From Chimonanthus salicifolius (Eukaryota > Streptophyta > Magnoliopsida > Laurales > Calycanthaceae), in NCBI GenBank assembly GCA_013350335.1, contig CM023539.1:22933043-22997042 (forward strand): a DNA stretch of 64,000 nt, read 5' to 3'. The position numbers and the translations under genes were made by a program. Positions 46,801 to 57,060 of the stretch are shown here, piece after piece. Each line of letters opens with the position of its first letter. Positions within the stretch are counted from its first letter, which is position 1. The notes beneath the pieces are model-generated. The model made no database searches. It saw only the letters and a list, made by a program, of their open reading frames with translations, and was not told where the DNA came from.

Positions 46801-48549
46801 GATATTCTAGGCTAGGACACCTGTAGGGTGGGGATAGCTTGTGATGTGATGTGATGAGATATTCCCGGCTAGGACACTTGTAGGGTGGGGACAACCTGCG
46901 GTGTGGTGTGAGATGGATGTTCCAGGCTATGACACCTGACGGGTGGGTACAGTCTGAGGTATGGTATTCAGGCTAGAACACCTTTATGGTGGGGACAACC
47001 TGTGGTGTGATGTGGTAGTGTGTTTACCCTGCGGTTATGACTTTGGGGTTCATTGTTGAGACCTGTGTTGTGGGTGTTGACTCGTTAGGAATTTATGGGC
47101 GCCTAACGAGTGAGTTCGGCCGGCTCACTCGGTAGAAGACTTATAGAATTCTGTGAAGGGTGGATTCGCCAGTCGTGTGGATACCAACAGATGGGGTCTA
47201 AGGTTATAGGTTTGACTATCGAGACTCTAGTGCTTCGGTTGAGGATACCATAGATGATGCGGTGAGGGACAGCTCCTGCTGGTATGGTTTGTGATTCCCG
47301 GATGACCGAGTAGGCTAAGGATGTGCTCGCCCGCTCATTGGTTGAGGGATGGTGTGATGAGATATTCCAGGCCAGGACACCTGTAGGATGGGGACAACTT
47401 GTGATGTGATGTGATGAGATATTCCAGGTTAGGACACCTGTAGGGTGGGGATAACCTGCGGTGTGGTGTGAGATGATGTTCCAAGCTATGACACTTGCAG
47501 GGTGGGTACAGTTTGAGGTATGGTAATCCAGGCTAGGACACTTATATGGTGGGGACAACCTGTCGTGTGATGTGGTTGTGTGTTTACCCGCGGTTATGAC
47601 TTTGGGGTTCATTGTTGAGACTTGTGTTGTGGGTATTGACTCACAAGAAATTTATGGGCGCCTAACTGAGTGAGTTCGGTCGGCTTACTCGGTAAAAGAC
47701 CTATAGAATTCTGTGAGGGGTGGATACACCAACCGTGTGGAGACCAACAGATGGGGTCCAAGGTTATAGTTTGACTATCGAGACTCTGGTGCTTGGTTGA
47801 GGAGACCATAGATGAGTCTGGTTGGCAGTCCGTTGAGGACTGGTGAGGTGGTTACTCCCGTGTGGTAGTCGGTTTGGGACTCTAGTGAGTCCGACTCTTG
47901 GATTGGTCGTGGTATGTGTGCGGGTTGTCATGAGAGAGTCATAGGTCTGGTCGAGGAGTATGGATTCTGATCCGGTTGGAGTTCAGTTTGTGTACCTGAG
48001 GGTAGGTGGACCGCAGCGGATGGGTACATGAGGGAGTTGCCTTAGAGTTGTATTGAGTTGATTAGAGGATGAATTGGAGGCCCGACAGATGTGGACCCGG
48101 GTGTTAGGGGTAGGGTACCCGCTTGCATAGTCATGCATGTAGACATCATAGATATTGATGTGTTCATATGATCATATACAGTGTATGCTTGGTGACATAT
48201 GATGCGTGTATTACCTTCACTGGGCATGTAGAGCTCACCCCTTGCCTGACAGGTACTTCATAGAGGAAGGATCGGCGGGACCCTCAATCGGACATTGGGC
48301 GTAGAGTTGCAGCTTTGTACTTGTCATGGTTTCATTTTGTAATTGAGGACCTGCTAATGTATTTGAGATATGTGTACATTATATTAAGTCGGATGAATGT
48401 AATAATGGAATGATGTTATTGTTTCCAATTATGATTAATACTTTATTGGTACTATTGGTTTTTGATTTGAGTGTGGGTTGCGGGAAGAAAAAAAAATACC
48501 CCTAACTTTGTATCAGTGTGACGTACTCGTAGTAGGACGGGTCGTTACA
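43850..48549 (+). mobile_element. Solo LTR B (gypsy-type, 4700 bp) with TSD GTTAT
   Basis: Starts TGTAACAACTTGACCC and ends ACGGGTCGTTACA. GTTAT is repeated at 43845-43849 and 48550-48554. It is inserted in the chromovirus leader. It contains a 17-base A run (44121-44137), a CT-rich stretch (44220-44640), a complex tandem repeat region (46100-47800) and no protein I can support. Confidence 0.92.
46105..47830 (+). repeat. Higher-order tandem repeats in solo LTR B
   Basis: Three layers are seen. A unit of about 120 bp containing GATGACCGAGTAGGCTGAGG lies at 46105-46440 and again near 47300. A unit of about 57 bp, GAGATATTCCAGGCTAGGAC plus ACCTGTAGGGTGGGGACAAC, is repeated about eight times at 46450-46920, with further copies at 47355-47570. 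A block of roughly 0.55 kb starting near 47000 is repeated from about 47570 (GCGGTTATGACTTTGGGG at both). Confidence 0.85.
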
Positions 48550-48662
48550 GTTATAGTTTATCATTTTATTGGGGAACAACCCTAGTTTTTCATTTGTATC
48601 ATACTCGGGGGAGTTCTCAGTTCTTGTTTGAAATTGACTCAAGGAGTTTCCACTTTTGCTTT

Positions 48663-49017
48663 CACCACAAATGGGACCCACTTGACACCTCACCAGTTGA
48701 GGTGTACCAAAGTTAGATTAACTTAATTAAATACCAATATTTTAATTAATCCAATGTTATTCCTCTAATTATTAAAATTCTTAATTAAATACCAATGGTT
48801 CTCATAAATCTCAAAATTCCATTTAATACCCAAAATTCCCACATAACTTGATTATTGACTTTATTGACTTTCTAATCATCATAATGCCATTACTTAACAC
48901 CATAATTCACGTAAATTTTCTCAATGATTAACAATTTGGATTTAAAATTCCAAATTCATTTCAAAATACATCCTAGAAAATACGTTGGGCATCGGATCAA
49001 ATTCTCAGGTCATTTCA
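48663..49017 (-). repeat. Truncated chromovirus 5' LTR
   Basis: Matches 34755-35102 (CCTCACCAGTTGAGGTGTAC, TTCCTCTAATTATTAAAATT and more). Only the 5' start of the LTR is kept. The rest and the primer site are deleted at 48662. Confidence 0.82.
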
Positions 49018-49227
49018 AGGGATGGTCCTCTCTAAGGTGTGGGTTCCACCTAAAATCATTATGGCTACATGCCTATTTTTTGTGATTGCCATAACGATGA
49101 GCTTCAATCCGTTGGAGCATGATCTTCTTTCTTGTTCACCTTGAGTTCTTCAAGTTTCTACCAAGTGCTTCTTCCCGAATCATGGAATTGACAAACTCAG
49201 GGACTCAGCAAAGCCAGGGCACTAACA

Positions 49228-49245
49228 ATCTCTCCCTTTGTTAAT
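49228..49245 (-). promoter_or_regulatory. Polypurine tract of the gag-only element
   Basis: The minus strand reads AACAAAGGGAGAGAT directly before the 3' LTR start TGTTAGTGCC. Confidence 0.75.
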
Positions 49246-50788
49246 TTCATGACAAAACGTAGAAGCTAACCCAATCACAAACCCACCCTTATTACATCGC
49301 ATTTAAATATAAAAATATTACATTAATTATATGTACATATTCAAATGGAAAACAAGACTATGATCTTCGCATATTCTTGTTCAACTTGCTTCAATTCATG
49401 TTTACTTGTTTCCGCACATAAGCAAGCAACACTAAAAAATCATTAGAAGGGTTAGTCCAAAACATAAATATGCATCGGTGGACTAAATAAGATTTGTATT
49501 TAAATTTCCCTATACACCATGATTTTCTAAAAACCAACACTACCCATAGCTTCTATAAGCTAACAGTGTTTGAGAAGATTTTCTGCCCCAATCTTCTTGA
49601 GTTTGATTTCCCAATCTCCAAGCATAGACATTCCCATGTCCATTGGCTTCTTCCAGTCTTACAAATTACTCATCTTAATTGGATTTGATGTCTAACAACT
49701 TCTACTAATTTCTCCCCCATTTTGTATATAATTGACAAAGGTTTAGTAGGCAGTCATCGATTTTCCTTTCATTTTTAATGAATTGGATCTTAAGCACTCC
49801 CCCATTCTTCTTGCATTTATTGCTTCCATGAGTTCACTTCCAACTTATTTAATCTTTCCATTGATCAATGCATGCTTCTCATGCATTCAAGCATTTATCT
49901 CCCCCACAGTACAATGCATGTTGCCATTGCATTACTGTTTTTCACTTTCTTCCCCTTTAAGAGCTGTGCTTTCTTAAAGGTGTTCTCCCAATGGGGTCAA
50001 ACTAATTTACATAGCTTTCCTTTTTGGAGTCTTCTCCTCCATTCTCAAAGTTATCTTGTCTAGCTTCTTAGACTATTCTCCCCCACAACCTTAGCTGCCT
50101 CTATGTTTATTTTTCTCCAAGATTTCTTTCAAGCTTTCATCATCCTTCCTTGCAAGCTTTCAACAATCATCCGTTATCCTCTGTCATGACCAGTGACAGG
50201 TGTTAAACAATACATATATTGTGCTTCCCAAACTCCAATGATGTGTGCAACATCACAACCCAATCCTTATCTCCCTTTTAATTTAAACATCTTGTCTCAT
50301 CGACATATCGTTTCCATCGACAGGTCAAACCTTTCGACAATTTTTGCCCTTTTCAACAGAGCTCGATTTAGCACAGTACCGATATGTCTGTCACACCGAC
50401 TAGTCTATTCACCAACATTTCGACTATACCGAGAGGTTTAGATAGCACAGCAAATCATCCCTGATTTGTACATCTTGATGAATTTTTTATTTTGAGATGA
50501 CTTAATGCATGGCATATATAGATCGAATCTAACACAGATATGCCAAATATCCATTCATCAAATCAGTAATACATGTACAAACTCAAAATCCACATTCCAA
50601 AACAGTTAAAAAAATGATTGGAACGTATGAATTTCCAAGTAGAATATGTACTATAGCCAGGAAGCGTACATTCTAGACTTTTAGTTAGCCAAATTTTCTC
50701 TCCTCATGTCACAACACTTTTTTGCTACGTGAACTCACATGGTCTCTTGTGAGTCAATTTGTAGTGGTCTAAGATATGTAAATGAATT
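49246..50788 (-). other. Non-coding 3' interior of the gag-only element
   Basis: About 1.5 kb between the gag end and the polypurine tract, with no pol motif in any frame. Around 50290-50440 there are ATCGACAGGTC-like phrases recalling the LTR repeats. Confidence 0.6.
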
Positions 50789-52720
50789 TTAAACCAAAAC
50801 AAAACATGAATGGTGGTCTATCTCCTGGGATACAAAGATTGTGGCATTTGGTGTTGCATACACACTCCTATGACTGTACCTTTGATGACCAAACCTGGGG
50901 TCATTCAACTCTTTTAAGATATGATTCAACTGTCTTAACAAAGAGTCTTGCCTTGTGTCTACCTTCCTTGGGTTTCTTTTAAGGTTAGGTGTTGGTAAAT
51001 GTCTTTTAGGCATAGGCTTTACTGGATTGTGTCTTTTAGTTTGTGCTTGCCTTTTTAAGTCGCTCTTCCAATGATAGCAATTTCTTTTGAAATGCCCAAC
51101 CTTGCGACAGAAATAACAATTTTCCATTGAAGGGTGAGAGACACTTGCATTTACAAACACCCCATGGTGCATAGGTTCTTTGGTGGATGAGGCACTAAGA
51201 CCAGACCTATCACCATATTGTTTACCCAAACCTAGGACTCTTTTGAGTTTTTCATCTCATTGGGTAAACTTATCTTGGAATTTTTCTTTATGAATTTTTA
51301 ATTCCTTAACTTCCAAAGATAATTTTTTTACATCCTCTTCAAAAAGATTCTTATGATTCCACAAGATCTCAATGTCATTACAATGAACAAGCATTTCTTC
51401 TTGAAGGTTTTTATTACTCTCTTTTAGTTTTGAGTTTTCATTGTCAGAGAGTTCCAACTTAGAGATTATGAGAGATTTTTCATTTTTTAAAACTTCTACT
51501 TGATTAGAGAGGTTTAGGTTTTCATTTTAACCTTGTTTAATTTCATGGCTAACCTCTCACTTTCAAGGAACAAGGCACTGTAGGAGGCTTCTAGATTTTC
51601 ATCATCGACACTCTTATTATCCTCCGTTACAACTGTGGGATTTTCTTGATCACCAATGATTGAGGTTATGAGATTTTTTGATACATCAAATTTTCTTTGA
51701 GTCTCTCTACCGGAATCACTCTCTGATTCAAAGGTTTCCACATTGGTTACACCCACATTCACAGCCTTCTTAATTTTTATCTGAGGGACATTCGTTCATG
51801 AAGTGTCCTCTCCCCCCACAATTATAACAAGTTTGCTCCTTGGCAACCTCTCTCTCTCCTTCCCTTTCCCACTAATTTATTCTTGCCTTTTAGAGTATCT
51901 TTTACTTGATTCACCCTTTCCCATTATTCTCAAGTTGTTTATTTTAACAAAGCTTTTATAAAACTTTTTGACAAACATTGCCATTTCATCACTTGAGAAC
52001 TCATCATCCGAAAAATAGTCTTTTTCTTTTATTTTAAGGAAGATTTCAAGGCAATGGATTTGTTCTTTGGTTGTTCGAAGTGTAGTTCATAGGTTTGTAG
52101 TGAACCAACCAAATCATCGATGTTCATTAGAGTCACATCTCTGTTATCTTCCATAGCCACAACCTTGGGCTTGAATCTTTCTCCAAGATTCTGGACAATT
52201 TTGGTATATACCTTGTCCTCGAGTATCCTTTCACCTAGAGCGTACATTTGATTCATAATGTCTTTATCTTGGAATAGAAATCTATAAAGACTTCATCCTC
52301 CCTCATTTTAATCGTATCAAATTGATTTTGAATGATCTGAAGTTTGGACCTCTTAACTATTGAGGTGCCTTCATGAGTTCTTTCAAGAACTTCCCATGCC
52401 TCCTTTACAGTTCCACATATCATAATTCGCTTGTACTTGCTATCATATACTGCACTACTAAGGGCATTCATAGCTTTGCCATCAGCTATCTGATCAACTT
52501 TTTCACCAGGGGTCCAAGAGGCAAAAGGTTTGGGTGTCATAAACATGGTTGAGGTGGATGCTATCATCTTCTCTTCCATGGGTTCCTGCCATCCAGTGTT
52601 TACAATATCCTATACCGATGAATCTATGGAAACAAAGAAACTTCTCATTTTGGCCTTGCATGAGGCATAGTTTGTTCCATTGAAGTAAGAGGGTTTGGAT
52701 ATTGCATGACTGTCTCCCAT
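50789..52720 (-). pseudogene. Copia-type gag (UBN2) with two zinc knuckles, broken
   Basis: Starts at ATG 52720-52718 (MGDSHAISKPSYFNGTNYAS). A TAG replaces the expected Trp in the SSVWDIV block. The UBN2 part runs on through KAMNALSSAVYDSKY, VKEAWEVLERTHEGTS and QFDTIKMREDEVF. A CCHC knuckle CYNCGGRGHFMNEC lies near 51800-51840. An acidic, coiled-coil-like stretch (51257-51762, including NLQEEMLVHCNDIEIL) follows, and then a second knuckle CYFCRKVGHFKRNC near 51072-51115. At least three frame changes occur. Two knuckles separated by roughly 230 codons is an unusual gag layout. Confidence 0.82.
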
Positions 52721-52745
52721 GGTTAAATCCTTGTAAAGAGCACTA

Positions 52746-52758
52746 GGCTCTGATACCA
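52746..52758 (-). promoter_or_regulatory. Primer-binding site of the gag-only element
   Basis: Plus-strand GGCTCTGATACCA is the complement of TGGTATCAGAGCC, a tRNA-iMet primer site two bases from the LTR. Confidence 0.9.
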
Positions 52759-52800
52759 ATTGAGAGTTATCCCTTGGTGCTAGAACACGATTGACCCTAG

Positions 52801-52814
52801 AGGGAGGGAGGGAG

Positions 52815-52846
<32 letters not shown>
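52801..52846 (+). repeat. G-rich tract: (GGGA)n followed by about 28 G
   Basis: AGGGAGGGAGGGAGGG leads into an uninterrupted G run in the U5 end of the LTR. It is a strong potential G-quadruplex, and its length may be inaccurate in the assembly. Confidence 0.9.
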
Positions 52847-53641
52847 TGGGGTCGGTGGATTGTGAATAAGTCAATCTTAAAAATGTTGGTCCTTTTAAAA
52901 TCCTTGATTGATTAATTAGAGTGCAGCGGATACTTCAATCAAGTGTGTGTGTGTTAGCAAATGTGATTATGCAATCAACAAAAGAAATTGATTCTAACAT
53001 CACAAACAAAAGGACACAAGATATAGAGTGATTCGATTAGCCAACCTACATCTACTGTTAAGACTAGCTCAACCTTGTGCTATCTCCAAATTCACTAAGT
53101 GGGGACTTACATCTTCACAATTAGAGTATGAATTCCACCTCACTCAATTGGCTGAGAATTTCACCCACCACATGTAAAATAGGAATTCTATCTATTTCAT
53201 TTGGCTAGGAATTCTACCCACCACATGTGCCAGATACAACACTCTAGATTTTTTATAGTGGTTCCGGAGCCAAGCCTCCTTAATCCACTTTTACAGGATG
53301 AAGGTTTTAAAATAAAATTAAAGCCAAGAAGCACTTCCCTTTGTCGCTCTTTTTCGAAGATGTGTGCTTCTCAAAGATCCACCTAATGTGTGCCCGAGTT
53401 TAATCTCGACGCTCTGCATTGTAGTCGTCATTGAGTAATCACAATCTCAGGGTGACTAGGAAATTGATTCTATCCTAATTGGTATCTTTTGTTTCTTCCT
53501 CGCTTTCTCTCTTTCTCTAAATCAATCAATAGATTGGTTGTATATAATTCTCAGGTGTAGGCACAAGAAAGTTGATCGTTCCTTAGAGTGTATGAATTTT
53601 CTTAGTTCAAGGAAGATAATTAAATGATCACACAACTCTCA

Positions 53642-53649
53642 TATTTATA
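53642..53649 (-). promoter_or_regulatory. LTR TATA box
   Basis: TATAAATA on the minus strand. The same motif is at 30536-30543 in the other LTR copy. It lies downstream of the CRT/DRE cluster in the element's reading direction. Confidence 0.6.
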
Positions 53650-53708
53650 GAGGAGTCAACACAGTTTTTTCAAACTGTCCAGTACCGATAGGTCGGGGGC
53701 ACTGATGG

Positions 53709-54191
53709 GTCGGTGCTCATATTTATTACCATTCAACCACCCGACCGTTGCACATTAAATGCAATCCCAACGGCATAACTAATTCCCGGTCGACAGGGCG
53801 GTGTCACCGATAGGTCGACAGTCATGGCACTGAGAGGTCGGTCCATATGAGGGTTTCGATCTGAGGCAACACCATGCAGACAAAGTTTTATGTCCCAAAA
53901 CTTGTCCTGCCCAGAACGACCTGTCGCCCTTTATCGAGGGGTCGGTCCTTGTGCTCTCGATCGGTCTTGAAATACCGAGATGTCTGTTTTCTCGAGAACC
54001 CACTTGAGTTCAAAGTCTAGAACTCACAAGTTTTTCATCGACGAGTCATTGACCACGAGGGGTCGTTAGATTCATCACTGAGGGGTCGGTGCATACGAGA
54101 CTCTCTATCAGAGACTTACCCAGAATGATAGTTCTATGATCCAGAACCTCTATCAATCTGGCGGACCAGTCTATGATCACGATGGGTCGGT
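53709..54191 (-). promoter_or_regulatory. Cluster of CRT/DRE cores in the 5' LTR
   Basis: GTCGGT (reverse complement ACCGAC) occurs at 53709, 53837, 53941, 54085 and 54186. RCCGAC is the core bound by CBF/DREB1 AP2 factors. Several cores sit in near-palindromes of the form ACCGA-NNNN-TCGGT. Confidence 0.5.
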
Positions 54192-54509
54192 GAGAACGAC
54201 TAGTCGAGCTGACAGTGAACTGAATTCATATTTCCAAGTTCACTTCCAATTCATTGTCAAGCTTCCTCTCTAGGCTTATTATGTCCATTACCAACATATG
54301 CAACTAAGCCTAGGGATGGTCCTCTCTTAGGTGTGGCTTCCATCTAAAGTCATCTATGGCCACATACCTATTTTTTGTGATTGCCATAACGATGAGCTTC
54401 AATCCGGTAGAGCAAGATATTCTTTCTTGATTAGATCTTCTAGCAAGTGTTTATTCCCGAATCATGGAATTGACAAAATTAGGGACTCGGCAAAGCCAGG
54501 GCACTAACA

Positions 54510-56089
54510 ATACCGAAAAGAGTTTCGCTTGTAGCACCAACACTAAACAGAAAAACAAAAACAAAAGACTCTAAATTGATTTTTACAAAAAAAAGAAAAA
54601 ACTAATTAGACTTAAGCAAATTCGACATCCTAAACTAGACTGACCACGGTCATCCCTAATCGGGCATATGGCGATGGCCTGTGTGGCGTGAAAAGAGCTA
54701 TGGTGGAATATAAAATAATCTTATCCATTCTCCATAACTTATTATTGGAGGAAAATCGAATAGAGCATTCGCATCATATGAAGGTAACTCCCATAAGGGA
54801 TTTTCCTCATTAATCCCACTATTCAACAGGGTTACAACTATTGGAGTTCAATGAAGGTTCCTGAGCTGAAGTCCCCATACTTCATTGACTCTCTTGTCGA
54901 CCACATTGGATCGATGACTGACGTTGGATTCGATAACTGGAGGCTTTATTCTAACCAACCGATTGGTCAAATCGTGGCTAGACTAAAATTCAAAAATCAC
55001 AGTTTGGAAGATAATGAAATTCAAACCTATTGACCCACAAACTTTCCAAAACTTTAGACAGCTCCTATTCTCCTTTCCAGAAAACTTTCAGTCTCCAATG
55101 GGAGTTAAACCACAAGCACAGCCAGGTAAGTTCCCAAGTAAGTGGAGGAGCACAATGACATCTTCATCCATATTATCCTTAGACGTGTACGTTTTTGTGA
55201 AAGAACTTTCCTAGACACCGTGCTTGAAGAAAAACTTTTCACCGGTGAACTAAAAATAAACCGAAATAAAGATGGTCCTATTGAGCATGAACAATCCTAA
55301 AAAGATGGTTCTAGATTGATTTTATTCGGTTAATGCATGAACCACTTTTGCTAATTTTTTATTTTTTTATTTTCTAGATATTGTGAATGCAGCCTAAGTT
55401 ACCAATACCAGATTGAAGCAAATATGAAAGTAATAATCAAACAATTTATTCTAAGTGCATGTACTAGCAACCTAAATGCATGAAAAAATTAAATATGCAA
55501 TATTTTTTTAATTCAAATATAAATGCAAAACATCCTAAATAGATCTATATGAATGCGTGAAAAATTGAAAGTTAAAGAAAATGAGGTTAGGCACTTATCT
55601 TGCAGTGTAGTGCTTAATTCCAGAGATTTAGAGCGCGCAATTAAAATCCCTGCAAAATAAAACACCCAAGAACCTTGGTGAAGAATCTAAATCTCATAAA
55701 AAAATGTATGAATCCTAGTCTAGATGCAATTTTTCTAAAATTATAACTAGTGGAGGAATTGAAAATAAACAACACTAATTGAGAATTCTAAGTTAAATCA
55801 AGGTCATCCTAATTTTTCAAAATTAATTTCCACCAAAAATTCTCAGTTCAAATAAAATTCAAAAAAAATCAAAAATTAAAAGTTTAGGCCAATCAGTCAA
55901 TTGATAAGTAGATCAATTCCTCACAAAGATAATATTTTTATGTTGAATCTCTTGGAATAAAATCTGAAATTGTGAATTTTTTTTAAAAATTAATTGTCAA
56001 TGAATTTACAATCTTTAATAAAAAAAATATTCCAAAAAAATATTCATAGCAAATATTTTGCAATATTTTTTATTTCGCTTGCAATAGTG
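54510..56089. other. Unassigned AT-rich sequence
   Basis: Begins right after the gag-only element. A short open frame at 54851-55033 (MKVPELKSPYFIDSLVDHIG) has no recognised family. 55300-56089 is very AT-rich. The junction phrase near 56095 (ACTCGCAAGCGCACGAACCA) resembles boundary sequences of plant gypsy elements. Confidence 0.4.
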
Positions 56090-56822
56090 CCAAAAACTTG
56101 TTGTAGTCTAACGTTTATACTCGCAAGCGCACGAACCATAAAATAATATAGCGAATGAGTGCGAGGTCAAACCCAAGTGAATTATGAAAAATATATCGAA
56201 AAATATTATAAACCATAAACTGATAGTAAACTTTGGATATAAATCATTTAAAACCAACAATGATGGAATTAATTTAGAAATAAAAATAACCTAGATCGAA
56301 CCTAGATTTAATTAGAATAACTATTTTCAACCCTAATCTAGTTCCATCTTTTGAATCGGATTTAAACAAAATAAAAGTAAATAATGAATAATTAAATCAA
56401 AAGATTTACATATTTACAGTGGAACTGGTTCTGAAAATCAGGCGGCATTGCTTTCCGTATTTTATAAACATACCAAAGGCCTAGAATATGGAGCTCACGT
56501 AAATTATTTAACATGCATTGATATTTGTCATTCATGATTATTCTAAAATTCAAATCCACAAATTCATTAAAATAAACATTGCAAATTGAACCTTAGAAAG
56601 AACGAAATTTACATTTCTTCTTTAGATCTAAAATATTTATCACACTCTTAAAATAAGAGCCTTAGAAAAAAAAAAAGGCCATTCAATCTAAATTTTTATT
56701 ACATTCAATTCGAAACATTTAAAATTAAAACCAAATGTAGAGTTGATTAAAGCATAAAAACAAAATCAAATAATCATTACACATACATTGAATAATTGGA
56801 AAACTAGAAACTAAATATTTCA
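56090..56822 (+). repeat. Left arm of a 0.75-kb inverted repeat
   Basis: Pairs with 59215-59965 in reverse orientation. Diagnostic matches are TTATACTCGCAAGCGCACG, ACCATAAAATAATATAGC, GAATAATTGGAAAAC and the TCGAACCTAGATTTAATTAG region. Copies differ at many sites, so the duplication is old. Confidence 0.8.
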
Positions 56823-57060
56823 TCTAGGGGTGAAACTTGGATTGGGTTTTGGACCGACCCACATGACTTGACCTGAAAATAGTACGAGTTGGATTATACA
56901 AATTGTAAACTCGGGTCGGGTCGGGTCAGGTTAAGAAAAAAAATCCCACTTGAAATTCGGGTCGGGTTGGGTTGAAGAATTTAAGTTTCAACTCGATCCG
57001 ACAAGACCCGACCCGAAAAGACCCGACCCGAATTCATAACTAAGTATAAAATCCTAAGTT
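56822..57060. mobile_element. GGGTCGGG-rich hairpin element
   Basis: TAGGGGTGAAACTTGG followed by GGGTCGGGTCGGGTC on one side and AAGACCCGACCCGAAAAGAC on the other, so the two halves can fold back. Such TAGGGGTG ends are common in plant hAT-type MITEs. No matching right end was found, so its extent is uncertain. Confidence 0.45.

Larger units (their letters stand above)
31271..49017 (-). mobile_element. Ty3/gypsy chromovirus nested in the gag-only element's LTR
   Basis: 3' LTR 31271-35102 (starts TGTGGCACCCCACCC on the plus strand). Chromodomain end of pol 35103-35390, rest of pol and gag 39454-43320, leader 43321-43849 and 48555-48662, and only the last 355 bp of the 5' LTR at 48663-49017. 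That last stretch matches 34755-35102 closely. Two solo LTRs are inserted. The 5' LTR body and the primer-binding site are lost. No simple 5-bp target duplication remains; about 47 bp of host LTR is present on both sides instead. Confidence 0.85.
30240..54509 (-). mobile_element. Gag-only copia-like LTR element (TR-GAG type) hosting a nested stack
   Basis: 5' LTR 52761-54509 (1749 bp, TG...CA); primer-binding site 52746-52758; gag 50789-52720; no protease, integrase or RT between gag and the polypurine tract at 49228-49245. The 3' LTR is split: 49018-49227 and about 30240-31270, the gap being a 17.7-kb chromovirus plus its own insertions. The far left end of the 3' LTR (counterpart of 52761-53330) is missing. 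The structure fits terminal-repeat retrotransposons with a GAG domain, a non-autonomous plant class. I infer that class from the missing pol. Confidence 0.82.
52761..54509 (-). repeat. 5' LTR of the gag-only element
   Basis: Starts TGAGAGTTATCCC and ends GCACTAACA on the plus strand. The minus strand carries a TATA box (53642-53649) and, upstream of it, five GTCGGT/ACCGAC cores. A pure G tract lies at 52801-52846. 53345-54509 aligns with the left LTR. Confidence 0.85.

Noticed and set aside
46427..46894. 155-codon open frame with a repeated LSPPYRCPSLEYLITSH peptide
   Set aside because: It is the translation of a 57-bp non-coding tandem repeat. The period is a multiple of three, so the frame stays open by construction.
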